A DNA stretch of 64,000 nt from Ailurus styani (GCA_002007465.1 LNAC01000018.1:3600389-3664388); one strand, 5' to 3'; shown: positions 10,576 through 21,699, counted from the stretch's first letter. Notes: generated by a model not told the origin, from the letters alone. Translations and numbers: made by a program.

Positions 10576-11944
10576 AAGAACAAGAAAAAGAAAAGATTTT
10601 ATTTGATCCTATCCCTTCTCTGATACTCTCCTTTCTCCGCGTAGATCCAACTTTCTGACCTACACATTTTCCTTCTCTCCGAAGAACTTCTTTTAACGTT
10701 GCTTGGAAGGCAGGCCTACTGGTGACAGATTCCCTTAGTTTTGGTGATAGGTTGTTCCCAGCATGCACAGGTTACACCTGTTGTACTTGTCCCACGGGTC
10801 TCAGATATTCTTTTCTTTTTTTCCCCCATTCTTTTTTCTCCTTGCATTTTAGTTTGGGAAGTTTGTATCGACATATCTTCATGCTCACTGATTCTTTCCT
10901 TGCCCATGTCCACTCTGCTCACGTGCCCATCAAAGACATTCTTCATTTTTGTTAGTGTTTCTGATTTTCACATTCCCCTTTGATTCTTTAAGTTTCCATC
11001 TCTCTGCTTACATTACCCATGCGTTCTTGCATGTCATTTCCTTTTTCCACTGGAATATTAATCATAGTTATTTTAAACCTCTTATCTGTTTAGTTCCAAA
11101 AATCTTTGCGATATCGGAGTCTGATTCCATTACTTGCTTCAACTCTCCAGGGTATTTTTCCTTGCCTTTTAGCACACCTTATACTTTTTTGCGGAAAGTT
11201 AGACATGATCTACCAGGTTATAAGAACCAAGGCAATTAGGATTTTAGCATGAGATTTTATGTTAATTTGGCTAGGAGTTAGGCTATGTTTAAGGTTCACT
11301 ATAGCCCTAGGTTTCAGGGGTTCTGCTGTCCGAGAATTTTCTTGTTTGCTTCCTGCCATGTTGTCTTTGGGTTTCCCTAAGAACTTCTTCTGAAAGAGAA
11401 TCTGTGTTTTGCAGCTCCTTCCGTTGTAATCCACCATTAGTACACTGAGGACCTGCTGCGTTGGTGGTAAATGTTGGGGAGGGGAAGCATTCTGTACTCT
11501 TTTATCATTAAATCTCAGATTTTTTTTTTTTGTTGGCCTGAGTCCCTGGGCTGTGACCTTCAGAAGCATATCTTAGCCCTTTTTTGTTCCCCTTAAATGA
11601 CACGGGAAGGCTAGAAAGGGCTGGGATTGTCTAATTGTCCTTGCCCCGATCAGACAAGACTCTGGGAAAATAGTTTCTTCTGAAGGGTAGGTCTTTGTTA
11701 TGGAAAAAGCTCTGGGCATATTTCAAAGTGTTTATTTCTTCTGCCCAAAACAGAAGGGGTTTTTCTCTGATCTTCACCATGTGAACTGGGTAGGGCTCCT
11801 GGGGGTAAAGCCCATGGAAGTATGGGCGTGCCTAGGAGTGGGCTAAGTTTGTAACTTTCAACCCAGTCCATACTCAACTGCCAGCAGGTCATCAAATTAC
11901 CGTTTAATAGCAACAACACAATAGTAACACGTTAATAAAGAGAA

Positions 11945-12075
11945 TGGGAGGAAACTTTTGGCGATGATGGGGATAGCATGGATGCATACTCAGGTGCAAA
12001 CTCGTGAAGTTGTACACGCTAAATACATACAGTTTTCTGTATGTCAATCAAACCTCGAAAATGTGTTTTTAAAAT
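11945..12075 (+). repeat. L1 3' end, sense
   Basis: Matches the terminal 3' UTR of old L1s: 'gtgcaaactcgtgaagttgt', 'acacgctaaatacataca' and 'tgtatgtcaatcaaacctcg' before an A-rich end. Its orientation is opposite to the L1 on its left, so it is a separate copy. Confidence 0.75.
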
Positions 12076-12640
12076 TATCACTGGGGGAGGGGGGATAAAA
12101 AATTACCACTCCAGTGTGCCTAAGACTTACCGGCTCTGATGGCTTCTTCTTCAGATAAGCTGATCCTCGTTGATTTTCCATGTTCTAGGTTTCCAAGGGG
12201 CTGTTTGCCCTCTGATCCTCATTTTCTGATGCATCTAAAAGCTGTTGACTTTCAACTTATTCAGCTTTCTCTTGTGGTGAGGACAGGAGTGACAATTTCC
12301 AAGCCCTTCATGCATCAGAGCTGAAACCAGAGGTACCCTCCCCCACTCGCTGGCATTTGAACACATCCGCCAAACTCCTGCCATCCAATCATGGGCGGGG
12401 GCACAAGCAGACCGAGCTGGCAGAGTGAACCCAGGAGCAGCTCAACCCACTACAGGGCCATCCGGCACACTTTCCCTGCTCCTGCAAGGAGGCACCACCC
12501 TGGGGAAACGGAGGCCCTAGGGAAAGAGCCACGAACCATGTTCCCAGGCCCCACCGGCCTTCCCACTCCTCTGCCAGTTCTAGTCTTCTGGATCCCCTCA
12601 TCTCCTCGAGGCACCAGACGGGGCTGCAGTGGAGGCAGAA
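12076..12640. other. Unique sequence, no gene recognised
   Basis: No repeat identified. Plus-strand frames at 12139-12324 and 12391-12771 overlap minus-strand frames and have no recognisable domain. Confidence 0.5.
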
Positions 12641-12644
12641 GCAT

Positions 12645-12785
12645 GGGGTCGTGGGAAATAGGTTTGAGACAGGTCGGGCTGGCTGGTCAGACCGGCCAAA
12701 TACAAGCTCCACCCTTCACTGACTTGACCTTGGGCTGCTCACTGCACTTCTGGGGTCTCCGTCCTTTGTAAGCTCGGAAAGGAGC
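12645..12785 (-). repeat. Diverged MIR SINE, antisense
   Basis: 'gacttgaccttgggctgctc' followed by 'acttctggggtctccgtcct' and 'ttgtaagc' fits an eroded reversed MIR core. Confidence 0.5.
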
Positions 12786-13024
12786 AGTACTTTCCAACTG
12801 TGGAGAGGAGGGAGACGCCTGGCACATCACAGGTATCCTACAGACACATTTCTTTCTGTCCCCACAGGAGCCCCTGTCATGTCCGGAATCCAAGCCAGTC
12901 GCCCAGCCTTGGCACTGAGTGTGCCTCCGTCAGCACCCCCTTTCCCCCACCCCACCCCGCAGCCCAAGGGCCGTGCAGACGAGAGAACAAAGGAAGGCTG
13001 AAAGCAAAGAGTTTGAGTTAATGG

Positions 13025-13215
13025 AGTTATGTGCCAAGTACCACTCTAAGTCCTTTACCTGTATCCACTGATTTAATCTGCACACACACCAAATGTATCA
13101 TCTAGGAAATACTGTTACTCTTATTTTACAGAAAAGGTAAATTGAGGCCCCAGGAAGTCTACAGCAAGATTTGCCATCAGTAAATGGCAGAACCTGGCTT
13201 TGAACCCAGGAAGAG
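13025..13215 (+). repeat. MIR SINE, sense
   Basis: 'tgtgccaagtaccactctaa', 'gatttaatctgcaca', 'cttattttacagaaaaggta', 'tgaggcccc' and 'ggctttgaacccagg' are in MIR order. Confidence 0.85.
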
Positions 13216-13468
13216 AGGCTGAAGATCCCTGACCTTGGCAGAGGCAGAGTCCCTCCCACTCTCCTGGTTTGGCTTCGGGTTTCAAGGACTGAAGTTTCTC
13301 CACCCTTGGGCTCTGGGGTTTACTGAGGGGATGTTGGTGCTAAGGGGGTCCCAAGGGAGCTGGGTTGAGGCTGGTGTGGATCCCAGATCCTGGCCTCCCA
13401 CGTCCTTCTGTGGCAGTAGGGACTTGGGGACATGCCTCTGTGCCCCACCCAGTGCTATTCCTGTGTGT

Positions 13469-13625
13469 CTGGTGCTTCTCAAGCTTAAAGATGCAGCAAG
13501 AAGCCCCAGGGATCTTGTTAAAATGCAGATTTGGATTTAGTAGTTTTGGGGCAGGGCTCAAGGCTCTGCGTGTCTAACAGGCTCCTGGGGGACGTTGCTG
13601 CTGCTGGTCAAGGGTCACGCTTGGT
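13469..13625 (+). repeat. MER5A-like hAT-Charlie DNA element
   Basis: Starts 'ggtgcttctcaagctta', passes 'cttgttaaaatgcagattt' and 'tctaacaggctcctggggga', and ends 'gctgctgctggtcaagggtc', the order of a MER5A element. It has no transposase and is a non-autonomous relic. Confidence 0.85.
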
Positions 13626-13934
13626 GAACAAGATTTTGCGAGGCCCCATGTCTCTCCAGCGTAGCTTCCTCCTGTCCCTTCTTGTTCCTCTCATACCACC
13701 TGCCTGGTTCCCTCTGTATTCCCCAGTTCTGGAGTAAGAGTTCTCCCCACCGCCACCTCTGAGACAGAAGGGCAGGCTCTGAAGGGCCCTTAGGAAAAGC
13801 TACCCAGCTACGTAGGGAAAGGTCAGCAGCATAAAGCCGTTACCCAGCGAGCACCAAGTCTGTGCGTCGGGCCCAGCGCCTCCCATAACCCCTAGATCCC
13901 TGAATGCTGGCTTCTGGCTCCAAAGCAGCCCTTG
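13626..13934. other. Unique sequence
   Basis: No gene or repeat recognised in this stretch between the MER5A and MIR relics. Confidence 0.5.
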
Positions 13935-14075
13935 GGTCACCTGTAAACTGGAGAAATAATCACAGAACCTGCCCTCACCAGGTAGATGTGGGAATGAAAT
14001 GGGTTGGCAGGTGTAAAGCAGTTAGCTGGGGACCTGGCACCCAGTAAGCATTACCTCTTAATTCTTTGAATGAAT
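13935..14075 (-). repeat. MIR SINE, antisense
   Basis: 'gtaaactggagaaataatc', 'gatgtgggaatgaaatgggt' and 'gtgtaaagcagttagctgg' followed by 'ctggcacccagtaagcatta' follow the reversed MIR left arm. Confidence 0.75.
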
Positions 14076-14123
14076 AACCAACAGGTGTAGGTTTGAAGGT
14101 AACTTACAGATCAGGAAGCACAG

Positions 14124-14298
14124 GGGCGCCTGGTGGCTCAGTGGGTTAAAGCCTCTGCCTTCGGCTGAGGTCATGATCTCAGGGTACTGGGGTTGAGCCC
14201 CTCATCGGGCTCTCTGCTCAGCAGGGAGCCTGCTTCCTTCTCTGCTTACTTGTAATCTCTCTGTAAAATAAATAAATAAAATCTTAAAAAAAAAAAAA
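14124..14298 (+). mobile_element. CAN-SINE, sense, young subtype
   Basis: A GGGCGCCTGGTGGCTCAGTG head, a GTGGGTTAAAGC motif, a shortened CT-rich region and an (AAATA)n tail with a 13-base A-run. A perfect 14-base target duplication (atcaggaagcacag) lies at 14110-14123 and 14299-14312. Confidence 0.96.
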
Positions 14299-14334
14299 AT
14301 CAGGAAGCACAGTAGGCCAGAAACCGGCCCATGG

Positions 14335-14475
14335 GTCAGAATGGCCTGCAGGATTTGGTAAAACCCCAACCCCAGAGCTTCTGACTTAGTAGGTCTGGGG
14401 TGGGACCTGAGACTCTGCCTTTCCCACCGGCTCCCCAGTGATGCAGCTGCTGCCGGTCCAGGGACCTATGCTCAG
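14335..14475 (+). repeat. MER5A-like hAT-Charlie DNA element
   Basis: 'cccagagcttctgacttagt', 'aggtctggggtgggacctga', 'gactctgcctttcc' and 'gatgcagctgctgccggtcc' match MER5A order. This second copy lies within 1 kb of the first; the two are too diverged from each other to be a recent duplication. Confidence 0.85.
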
Positions 14476-16330
14476 ATCACGTCTGATCTGGGGCCCCTGC
14501 CAATGAGAAGGAAGCCTGGAAGCCCAAGCTGGCAAGGCTAGGCTGCGTCACCCCAGGGGCAGGAGCCTTCCCACCCGCCTGGGCTCCAGGGATACCAGCA
14601 AGAGGCTCTTCTGAGGCCCGGGGCCCCTCCGCAGGCCTCTCCTCCAAGCCTGCCCCCCTCTTGTCTGGCCCAGCGCCCCGGCCACAGAAGGCCCCCCCAC
14701 CCACCTTTGTTTGCATTCCTGGAGCCTGCGTCAGCTTGGGCAGTGGGCATGTCTATGCGGGCAGCCTGGTGCAGTCCTGGTGGCAGGCCCTGTGCTCCAG
14801 GCCTCCTGGGCTGGGGGTCGCAGTGGCCACGCTGGGCTCACTTAGCAGCCCCTGTGACTCACGCTTCCTCCTGGATTCCGGGAAATGCTTTCCTGCTGCC
14901 GCTGCCGAATTTCTCTTGTTAAATGAGCACTTCTCTGCCGGCTTCCATGGTAACCTCAGGATGGGGGAGCAGCGGGAAAAGATGGACAAATCCATTCCCC
15001 AGAGGGGCCCCAAGAATTCCCATCTCTCTCTCTCTCACACACACTCCCACCCTCTCGCCAGCCCTGGCCTGAGCCCCCAACCCACCATGGAGCTTCGGTC
15101 CAGCCGGGCAGGCCCCAGAAATGCTTGCTTTTATTAAAAAGGAATGGCCTCACAAAGGCACGACTGTAGGAAAGGTTGTAATTTGCCCAAATAAAACTTA
15201 ATTTGATCCATGAAATAGCTGTGGTTTATTGTGTAATAGATGTGCTATGTGTTTCAATTTAATAGAAGCCAATATAATAGGAGGCCAGCTGGGGCCTCCA
15301 GAGTCCGGCCTCTTTCCCACCACGCACAGTAGGGCCACATAGCCCGCCCTGACAGCGGGACCCTCCACCAGGAGAGGGGCTGCCCACAGACTCCTGGCCC
15401 AGACCAGGGAGCCTCGTGGGACAAAGAGCCCAGGGACAGACAAGTAAGAGTGTTTGAAGGGGGGAAAAAAAGGAAAGAAATGCAAACCACCCTTTTTCCA
15501 AAGCAAGGCTGTGAGTGTGTGAGTCTGAGGAGGGGGCCAGGGAGCTGAGTCACTTTCCTGTCCCCTGCTGGAGTGGGAGGGCCCCTGCCAGGAGCTGTGG
15601 GAGAAAGGAAAATGGTATGTCACCTGGAATGTGCTTGGGGGCTGTCCCTCTGAGAAAGCCTTCAGGGACAGTCCCTGGGGCCGTGGCCTGGGACTGCCTT
15701 GGCCTCCAGAGCCTTTGCGGGCAGCCGCCTGTCCCCAGGCTCAGCATGACAGCAGCGGAGGCTGGAGGAGAGAGCCAGGGATGGGCAACCCATTTGGGTC
15801 TAGGGAGGCTCCCAGAGAGCGTCCAGTCAGCACCCCCGGACCCCAGCCCACCCCGGTGGTCCAGCCGGAGGCCTGGAGAGCGTACGTGAGCTGCAGGCCG
15901 TCAGAGAGCCAGGAAGCCGCTCAGCTGGCTCTCACTCCGGGAATCCTTAGGACTTACAGGTGTGGGTCAGGGATAGGGACAGGCAGGGTGGGCTTCCAGC
16001 CCCCCAGGGGCGTTGACGCACTGATGGAGGCAAGGCGGAAGGGAAAGTGGGCAGGAGAAGCGGGACCTCACCTTTGCCGGTGTCTCCTGAGAGCCCAGGG
16101 TTGCTCCAGCGTGATCGCATTTAACCCTCCTAACACTGTTTGGTAGGTATTAGTGGCTGGGGTGGGGCTTGTCCAAAATCAGTTACCCCTGGACCTTCTG
16201 AGGCTTCCTGTGGGTGGAGACTGGTCCACTAGCAGCCCGACCCCTTCCCTAGTCTTTTCCAGCTCTGGGGGCTCTGATCCTGGGTCCCACTTGCTCCTGA
16301 CTCATTCCCCCCATAAAGCTTCCACAAAAA
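14476..16330. other. GC-rich unique sequence with an AT-rich island
   Basis: About 1.8 kb with no clear repeat apart from CT/CA runs at 15023-15046 and a MIR-like scrap at about 16110-16150. It contains a sharp AT-rich island at about 15130-15290, listed in Part 2 as a possible conserved element. Open frames of up to 171 codons overlap in several frames and are unsupported. Confidence 0.5.
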
Positions 16331-16339
16331 AGGCCTTTA

Positions 16340-16495
16340 TTTGGCTCCATGTGATCTTGGACCAACCTCTGAGCCCCAGTTTTCTTATTTATAAAATGAC
16401 AATAGTTATACATACCCCACAGCGGCCATTCTGGGGATTAAATGAGATACCATATAAAAGCATCTGGGCTCCGCGTTCAGTAGATACCCACTAAG
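16340..16495 (-). repeat. MIR SINE, antisense
   Basis: 'ccagttttcttatttataaa', 'atgacaatagttatacatac' and 'ggggattaaatgagatacca' in reversed MIR order. Confidence 0.85.
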
Positions 16496-16559
16496 TTCAC
16501 CTGTTTCAAACAACTTGGCCCGAGAACACCATACGTCAGGTGTGTTCTAGACATCGGTT

Positions 16560-16790
16560 GGGGAGAGAGAACTGTCTGGATTTGAATTCTAACTCTGCCA
16601 TTTGCTTGCCTGGTATCCACACAGGTCATTTCACCTGAGTCTCAGTTTCACCGCCCATAAAATGGGCAGAACACTACTTACTTTGCAAGGATGGTGGAAT
16701 AATTTAATGGGATAATACATGGCCTATAATAGGTACTCAATAAATGATAGCTGCTTTATTATTTCTTATCATCATTATTCCTCTCTTCTA
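16560..16790 (-). repeat. MIR SINE, antisense, nearly full length
   Basis: Runs 'ggatttgaattctaactctg', 'gagtctcagtttcacc', 'ataaaatgggcagaacacta', 'aatgggataatacatgg', 'taggtactcaataaatgata'. It sits in tandem orientation with the MIR at 16340-16495. Confidence 0.9.
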
Positions 16791-17374
16791 AATGCTCTTC
16801 CATGGCCTGACCTCCAGTGTGTATGACCGATGTGTCCAGCATAACGCTGCCCCATAATCTTGTCTGTGCTGTCTCTGCTGTCCCCCACAGAGGGCTTAGT
16901 CTATCTGTGAGCTGGGGTGTCTGTGCTGAGGCTCAGAGAATCCTGTGCATCCCAAAAACCCCCCCAAAACAAATCACACATGAATCCGATGAATGAACGA
17001 GTGGAAAGCTGTTACCTGGAGGCATCAGCACATGGTCTTCTGTTCTTTCAGGAACAGGTCACCTTGTAGCCAAACTTGCTGTTGGACTGACACCAGTGGG
17101 TCTGTGGGGCATCTGGAAGGGTAGGGGTCTTACTGGTCAGGGTGGAGTCCTCTCTGAAGAGTCAAATGAGGCTGAGATGCACCCCATCACCTCCCAAGGG
17201 CTGGGGGCATCCTTCTGTCCTCCCTCCCCACCCTGCCCTGCCTACTGGGCCAGGGGAGAGCAGGAAGCCCCGTGAGAAAGTCATGGTATGGCCCAGTCAT
17301 CAAAAGCCACAACGTGGGGCTTACACAAGATGGGAACCCTCCAGCACTGTGGCTTTGCTCAAGGTCCAGCAGAC
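16791..17374. other. Unique sequence
   Basis: No recognisable gene or repeat. A short C/A-rich run occurs near 16955-16978. Confidence 0.5.
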
Positions 17375-17402
17375 ATGTGTGTGTGTGTGTGTGTGTGTGT
17401 GT
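17375..17402 (+). repeat. (TG)n microsatellite
   Basis: About 13-14 uninterrupted TG units. Probably length-polymorphic. Confidence 0.95.
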
Positions 17403-17499
17403 CCATTTTTTCCACTGTCTTGTGGAGTTCCCTTGATCTCAGTACCTTGCAGGGTGGGCCACAAGGGTCAAGGGAGGCAGTCGAGTGTGGAAATGTTGG

Positions 17500-17537
17500 A
17501 TGCACTGTTGGATGACAAATGCACTGTTGGATGACAG
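17500..17537 (+). repeat. 19-base tandem duplication
   Basis: Two head-to-tail copies of atgcactgttggatgacaa/g (17500-17518 and 17519-17537) differ only at the last base. The near-identity implies a recent slippage or duplication. Confidence 0.95.
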
Positions 17538-17821
17538 AAACGAGGCTTTGCTCATTATCCTTTCATACAGTCAGATTTCAATTAAGCAGAACACTGGCAG
17601 TTACAAATGTTTCATTTAGGTTGAATGCCAAATCCCTTTTGGTGCCACATTTATTCTGGAGACTCTGTTTTTATAATTATATAATTTATAATAAAGTTTA
17701 ACATGACCTAATAAAGCTCATCCATGCTCACTGCAGAAGATTTGAAAAATGTGGGAAAGTGTAAAAGAGAAGAATGGGTAAATCATCCCTAATTCCACAA
17801 CTCAGAAATATTCAGTTAGGT

Positions 17822-17935
17822 CATATATATATATGATATATATATATATCATATATATATATATGTCATATATATATGGTCATATATATAGGTCATATAT
17901 ATATATATAAATCACATATATATCATATATATACA
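17822..17935. repeat. Imperfect (AT)n microsatellite with palindromes
   Basis: About 110 bases of alternating TATA units broken by GTC/ATC spacers. Self-complementary blocks can fold into hairpins. Likely unstable and hard to assemble. Confidence 0.93.
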
Positions 17936-18048
17936 TACATGCATCAATACCATAATGGCAATGTGTATGCATACATTCAGTGCTTTGTATGGGCCAAGGG
18001 CCAAATTCAGGGCTTGCTGCATCATCTATGGATATAAGTAAATGAAGT

Positions 18049-18243
18049 GGGGCGCCTGGGTGGCTCAGTCGTTAAGCGTCTGCCTTTGGCTCAGGTCATG
18101 ATCCCAGGGTCTAGGGGTTGAGCCCCACATCGGGCTCCCTGCTCAATGGGGAGTCTGCTTCTCCCTCTGCCGCTCCCCCTGCTTGTGTTCCCTCTCTTGC
18201 TGTCTCTCTCTCTCTGTCAAATAAATAAAATCTTTAAAAAAAA
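18049..18243 (+). mobile_element. CAN-SINE, sense
   Basis: A GGGGCGCCTGGGTGGCTCAG head, 'gttaagcgtctgcctttgg', a CT-rich region and an AATAAAATC tail. A perfect 13-base target duplication (aagtaaatgaagt) lies at 18036-18048 and 18244-18256. Confidence 0.96.
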
Positions 18244-18500
18244 AAGTAAATGAAGTATCATATTATCTATATGTAGGCTTACCACCTGCTTTTTTTTTCC
18301 ATCCGGGCTTATAACATGATAACTTCTCCAAATAATTAAAAATAATTCTAAAAACATGATATTTTTCTTCATGAAAAAAACACACACTTCCAGTAAATAG
18401 TCCAGAAAAATACAAAGTGCAAGGAAAACAAACCCGGTTGCATCTTGATCTCCCTTCCCATCCTCCCAAGTGCAAAAGCCATTAACAGTTAAGCATGAGT

Positions 18501-18705
18501 CTGTCTGTTTTTTGAGATTTATTTACTTATTTATGTGAGAGAGAGAGAGAGCATGTGCGAGCGCCCTGGGGGAGGGAAAGAACCTGCAAGACTCCCTGAT
18601 GAGCACAGAGCCTGATGTGGGGCTTGATTCCAGGACCCTGCAGATCGTGACCTGAGCTGAAACTAAGAGTGGGATACTCAACTGATTGAGCCACCCAGGC
18701 GCCCC
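18501..18705 (-). mobile_element. CAN-SINE, antisense
   Basis: The minus strand gives a GGGGCGCCTGGGTGGCTCAA head and A-rich tail. A perfect 14-base target duplication (agttaagcatgagt) lies at 18487-18500 and 18706-18719. Confidence 0.96.
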
Positions 18706-19510
18706 AGTTAAGCATGAGTTTTAAAGGCTGTATAATATTTTGTCACATAGATATGCCATCATTTCTGTAATTCCCTGTTATTGGCTATTTAGACCCTTTT
18801 ACAGTTTTTGCTGTTATTAAAAAAAAAAAAAAACTTTCTCAGGAAAGATCCCCAGAGGCAGAATTGCTGGAACAAAGGGCATAAACATCTTTAAGGCTTT
18901 TGAGCTGTACTGAGAAACTGATTTCCTGAACGACCCCCCACCCTGTTTAGAGTGCCATGGGCATAGAATATTCACCTTGTTCATCTCACTTTATCTCAGC
19001 CCCATTGAGCACTATTTTTTTACGTATATATAGTTTGAGTAAAGCAGTAAGTGAAAAACACCATCTCTGTATTTCAACTGTATCTTTTGTTTTCTAACGA
19101 GGTTACACATATTCTTACTTAGAAACATAAACCTAAACTTAGTCACTGACATTTTTCCTTTTGTTAATTTTCTTTTCATGTTCACTGCCTATGTTTTTTC
19201 CATTGAGGTTTTTAGAGTTTCTTTGTTTTTGATTTGCAAGTGCTCTTTACATATTTGTTTCTATTTTAATTCCCTCTATGGCGTGTTTGGATGCACAGAA
19301 GTTCCCAATTTTAAGTAAGCAGATATATACATCTTTTCCATGATCATTTCTTCCATTACCGCTATGCTTAGAGAGGCCCTTCCCAGCCAGAGATCAAAAT
19401 CATCAACATTTTATTCTAGTTATTTCATGGTTTCGTTGTTTTCACATTTTGCAGTCTCATCCATCTGGAATTTGTTCTGCTCTATAGCACGAGGTGAAGA
19501 TGTAGCTCTT

Positions 19511-19729
19511 CTCTGGCGTCCCTGCCCCCCACCATCTCCCGCGAGCCCCTAGCACCGCTCATCCTTCCCTAACACCAGGGGACCTGGGGAAATGCAGCAG
19601 CCCCCGGCATCCCACTGTCACCACCAGAAGACACACGCTTGCACCATACCCTCCACTTACATCCACAGTGTCCCGGGGCCCTCTGCCCAGAAATCAATAC
19701 GCACAGTTAGTTAACCACCCTTGAGCAGC
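19511..19729. other. Unique sequence
   Basis: No gene or repeat recognised. Confidence 0.4.
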
Positions 19730-20510
19730 TCCCAAGCCAGGCAAGCAACAGACAATTGCGATAAACAGCGTGAACGGGAGGGATGTCTGGGTGCTGTGTG
19801 AGGCTCAGCTGGGATGACCTGGTCCTGCTGAGGGGGGTGAGCAGACCGGTCCCAGGGGTAAGGACAGGTGAGCTGAAGCCCTGAGGAGTGAAGATATTAA
19901 AGGATACAGAGGCAGCCAACAAACAGGTAATGCAAAGGGGTCTGGATGGCTGGGGCAAAGTGGGCTGGGAGGGAGAAGACAATACTCACTATATGCCATT
20001 TTGTTCCATGTGCATGTGTCTCCTGATAAATACACGAAATCTGCCTAAGGATTACTACTTTTAATGAACAGAAAGGAGTTTGACAATCAAGGCAATGAAG
20101 TGGGTGAAGGGCATCTAGGAACAGGGAACAGCATAGGCAGAGACTTGGAGTCACAAATCAGTTCCGCCCATTTAGAGAACATTCTTATTTAGGGAACAGG
20201 TTTTGCCAAGAGGGGCTGGGTGACGGGGGGGGGGGGATTGACGCAGACCAAGGAGGGCCTTAAATGTCCCATAAGGAACTTGGNNNNNNNNNNNNNNNNN
20301 NNNNNNNNNNNNNNNNNNNNNNNNNNNNNNNNNNNNNNNCTTGGACTTTGGTAGGCAGCCAACAGATAGCTTTATGCAGGGGAAGGACTTGGCGAGGGCT
20401 GCTTTCTAAGAAGACCCCTCTGGCTGAGGCATGGAGGGGAACAAAAGGAGCTCCCGGAGGCCTGAGGAGGGACCCATTATGAGACAGTTATAGCGACATC
20501 ACAGAAAGGT
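19730..20510 (-). repeat. L2 LINE pieces, antisense, interrupted by an assembly gap
   Basis: Plus-strand text carries reversed-L2 phrases: 'cagtgt...aaacag', 'gaacagggaacagcatagg', 'ggagggccttaaatgtccc', 'ggactttggtaggcagcc', 'aagacccctctggctgagg'. It is heavily diverged, with some unrelated sequence between pieces. A 13-base G run lies at 20225-20236, and the N run at 20284-20339 falls inside the element. Confidence 0.6.
20284..20339. other. Assembly gap (56 N)
   Basis: Unsequenced or unplaced bases. Both flanks carry L2 text around '(g)gaacttgg' / 'cttggactttgg', so the ends may overlap and the true gap may be very small. Confidence 0.99.
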
Positions 20511-20735
20511 TATGATGTACCAAGAGCCATAGTGGTCTGGGGCTCCCCCTCAGCCCCTCCCTGAAGAGAGGTCTAGCCTATGGGCACCTGGCTGCCAGTC
20601 ACTTTGGAATCCAACCCATAGGGGAAGATTCTGGGCCCCCTCTGCCCAGGCCCCAATCTCAGGGAGCTTGGCTTCTCTGGGGGTGAAAGCCAAGTGTATA
20701 AAAAACCAAGGAGCTCAAAGGCAACGAGACCCTGA
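20511..20735. other. Unique sequence
   Basis: Nothing recognisable. Confidence 0.4.
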
Positions 20736-20739
20736 ATCC

Positions 20740-20955
20740 AGGGCAGTCTCAATCCAAACCCTGGTTCAGTCCCTTACCTCCCGTGAGACCTGGAGCAAAT
20801 GACTGAGTTCCTCTGAGCCTCATTTGTCCGTACCTGTAAAATGGGACAGATAGATACATAAAAGGGTTAGTAAGTTTTCAGTGTGAGTATTCCATTAGAT
20901 AATGTATGTAAGTTTCCCATACGTGGGAGGGGCTCAGGCTGTGTAAGTACAGTCC
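20740..20955 (-). repeat. MIR SINE, antisense
   Basis: 'gagttcctctgagcctcatt', 'gtacctgtaaaatgggacag' and 'tccattagataatgtatgta' in reversed MIR order. Confidence 0.85.
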
Positions 20956-20980
20956 CACTGCTCTAAAGGGGATGAATGTT

Positions 20981-21169
20981 GTTTTGTTTTTTAAGATTTT
21001 ATTTATTTGAGAGAGAGAGGGGGCAGGAGCAGGGGGAGGAGCAGAGGGAGAGGGAGAAGCAGACTCCCCACTAAGCAGGGAGCCAGATGTGGGGCTTGAT
21101 CCCAGGACTCCAGGATCATGACCTGAGCCAAAGGCAGATGCTTAACCAACTGAGCCACCCAGGTGCCCC
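20981..21169 (-). mobile_element. CAN-SINE, antisense
   Basis: The minus strand shows a GGGGCACCTGGGTGGCTCAG head, a purine-rich middle and an A/T tail ('aagattttatttatttg' on plus). The flanks show only a weak duplication (aggggatgaatgtt versus aggggaggggtgtt), consistent with an older insertion. Confidence 0.94.
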
Positions 21170-21695
21170 AGGGGAGGGGTGTTTTAAAAGGAGAGTCTAG
21201 AAAAGGTACCACTTATCTCAGAGGATTGTCCAGGATTTCAGGCACAGAAAGGCAGGTGGCATCACAGGTGACAACAGCTCATAAGGGAATCCTGGCCCAG
21301 GCCCTATGTCTGACTGGCCCTTTCTGCTTTCTTTCCATCCCAGGTCCTCCACCAAGCCCTTCATTCTCTCCTCCTGGGCCATGTCTCAGACCACATCAAT
21401 TTGCACCTCCGTACTTCTAGTTTTCCAAAGCACTTTCGGCTCCTGGGTTCATGTGTTCTTTGCAACCTGTCTGAGGTCTTAGACACATTTCACAGATGAA
21501 GAAAGCGAGGCCAGCCTCCCCACATGGGGAGGTAGTATTAGGGAGCCCACTAGCTACTCCATGCTCCCCCAGCTTGCTAAGCCTCCCTCCCATGGTGTCC
21601 AGAGCCAGGGCCCAGGCTGAGGGGCATGAAAGACTATGGACCAGTGTCTGTGAGTCCCAGGAAGAATCCCAGCACCTCAGAGGAGGGAAAACCTG
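21170..21695. other. Unique sequence with a MIR scrap
   Basis: A short sense MIR remnant ('catttcacagatgaagaaag') lies at about 21485-21510. No gene recognised. Confidence 0.5.
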
Positions 21696-21699
21696 GAAA

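Larger units (their letters stand above)
8900..11935 (-). repeat. Old L1 LINE (L1M type), antisense, with three SINE insertions
   Basis: The plus strand reads as reversed L1 ORF2 3' end: 'ccattactgacagaggggta', 'cttattaggtacatgcatgt', 'ggtatatctttttccactcc'. Reversed 3' UTR sequence follows: 'ggaaggcaggcctactggtg', 'acagattcccttagttttgg'. Stops and indels break the frame throughout, so it is inactive. SINEs at 9415-9614, 10141-10338 and 10356-10575 split it. The right border is approximate. Confidence 0.85.
17640..19510 (-). repeat. Old L1 LINE, antisense, with insertions
   Basis: Reversed L1 text is recognisable at 18720-19500: 'gctgtataatattttgtcac', 'gaattgctggaacaaagggc', 'tgcctatgttttttccattg', 'gatttgcaagtgctctttac', 'tggatgcacagaagttccca'. 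The left part, before the AT microsatellite, is less certain. Two SINEs and an AT repeat interrupt it. Very diverged; no frame survives. Confidence 0.6.

Noticed and set aside
8900..11935. Possible LINE-encoded gene
   Set aside because: The L1 is antisense, full of stops and indels and split by SINEs; it cannot code.
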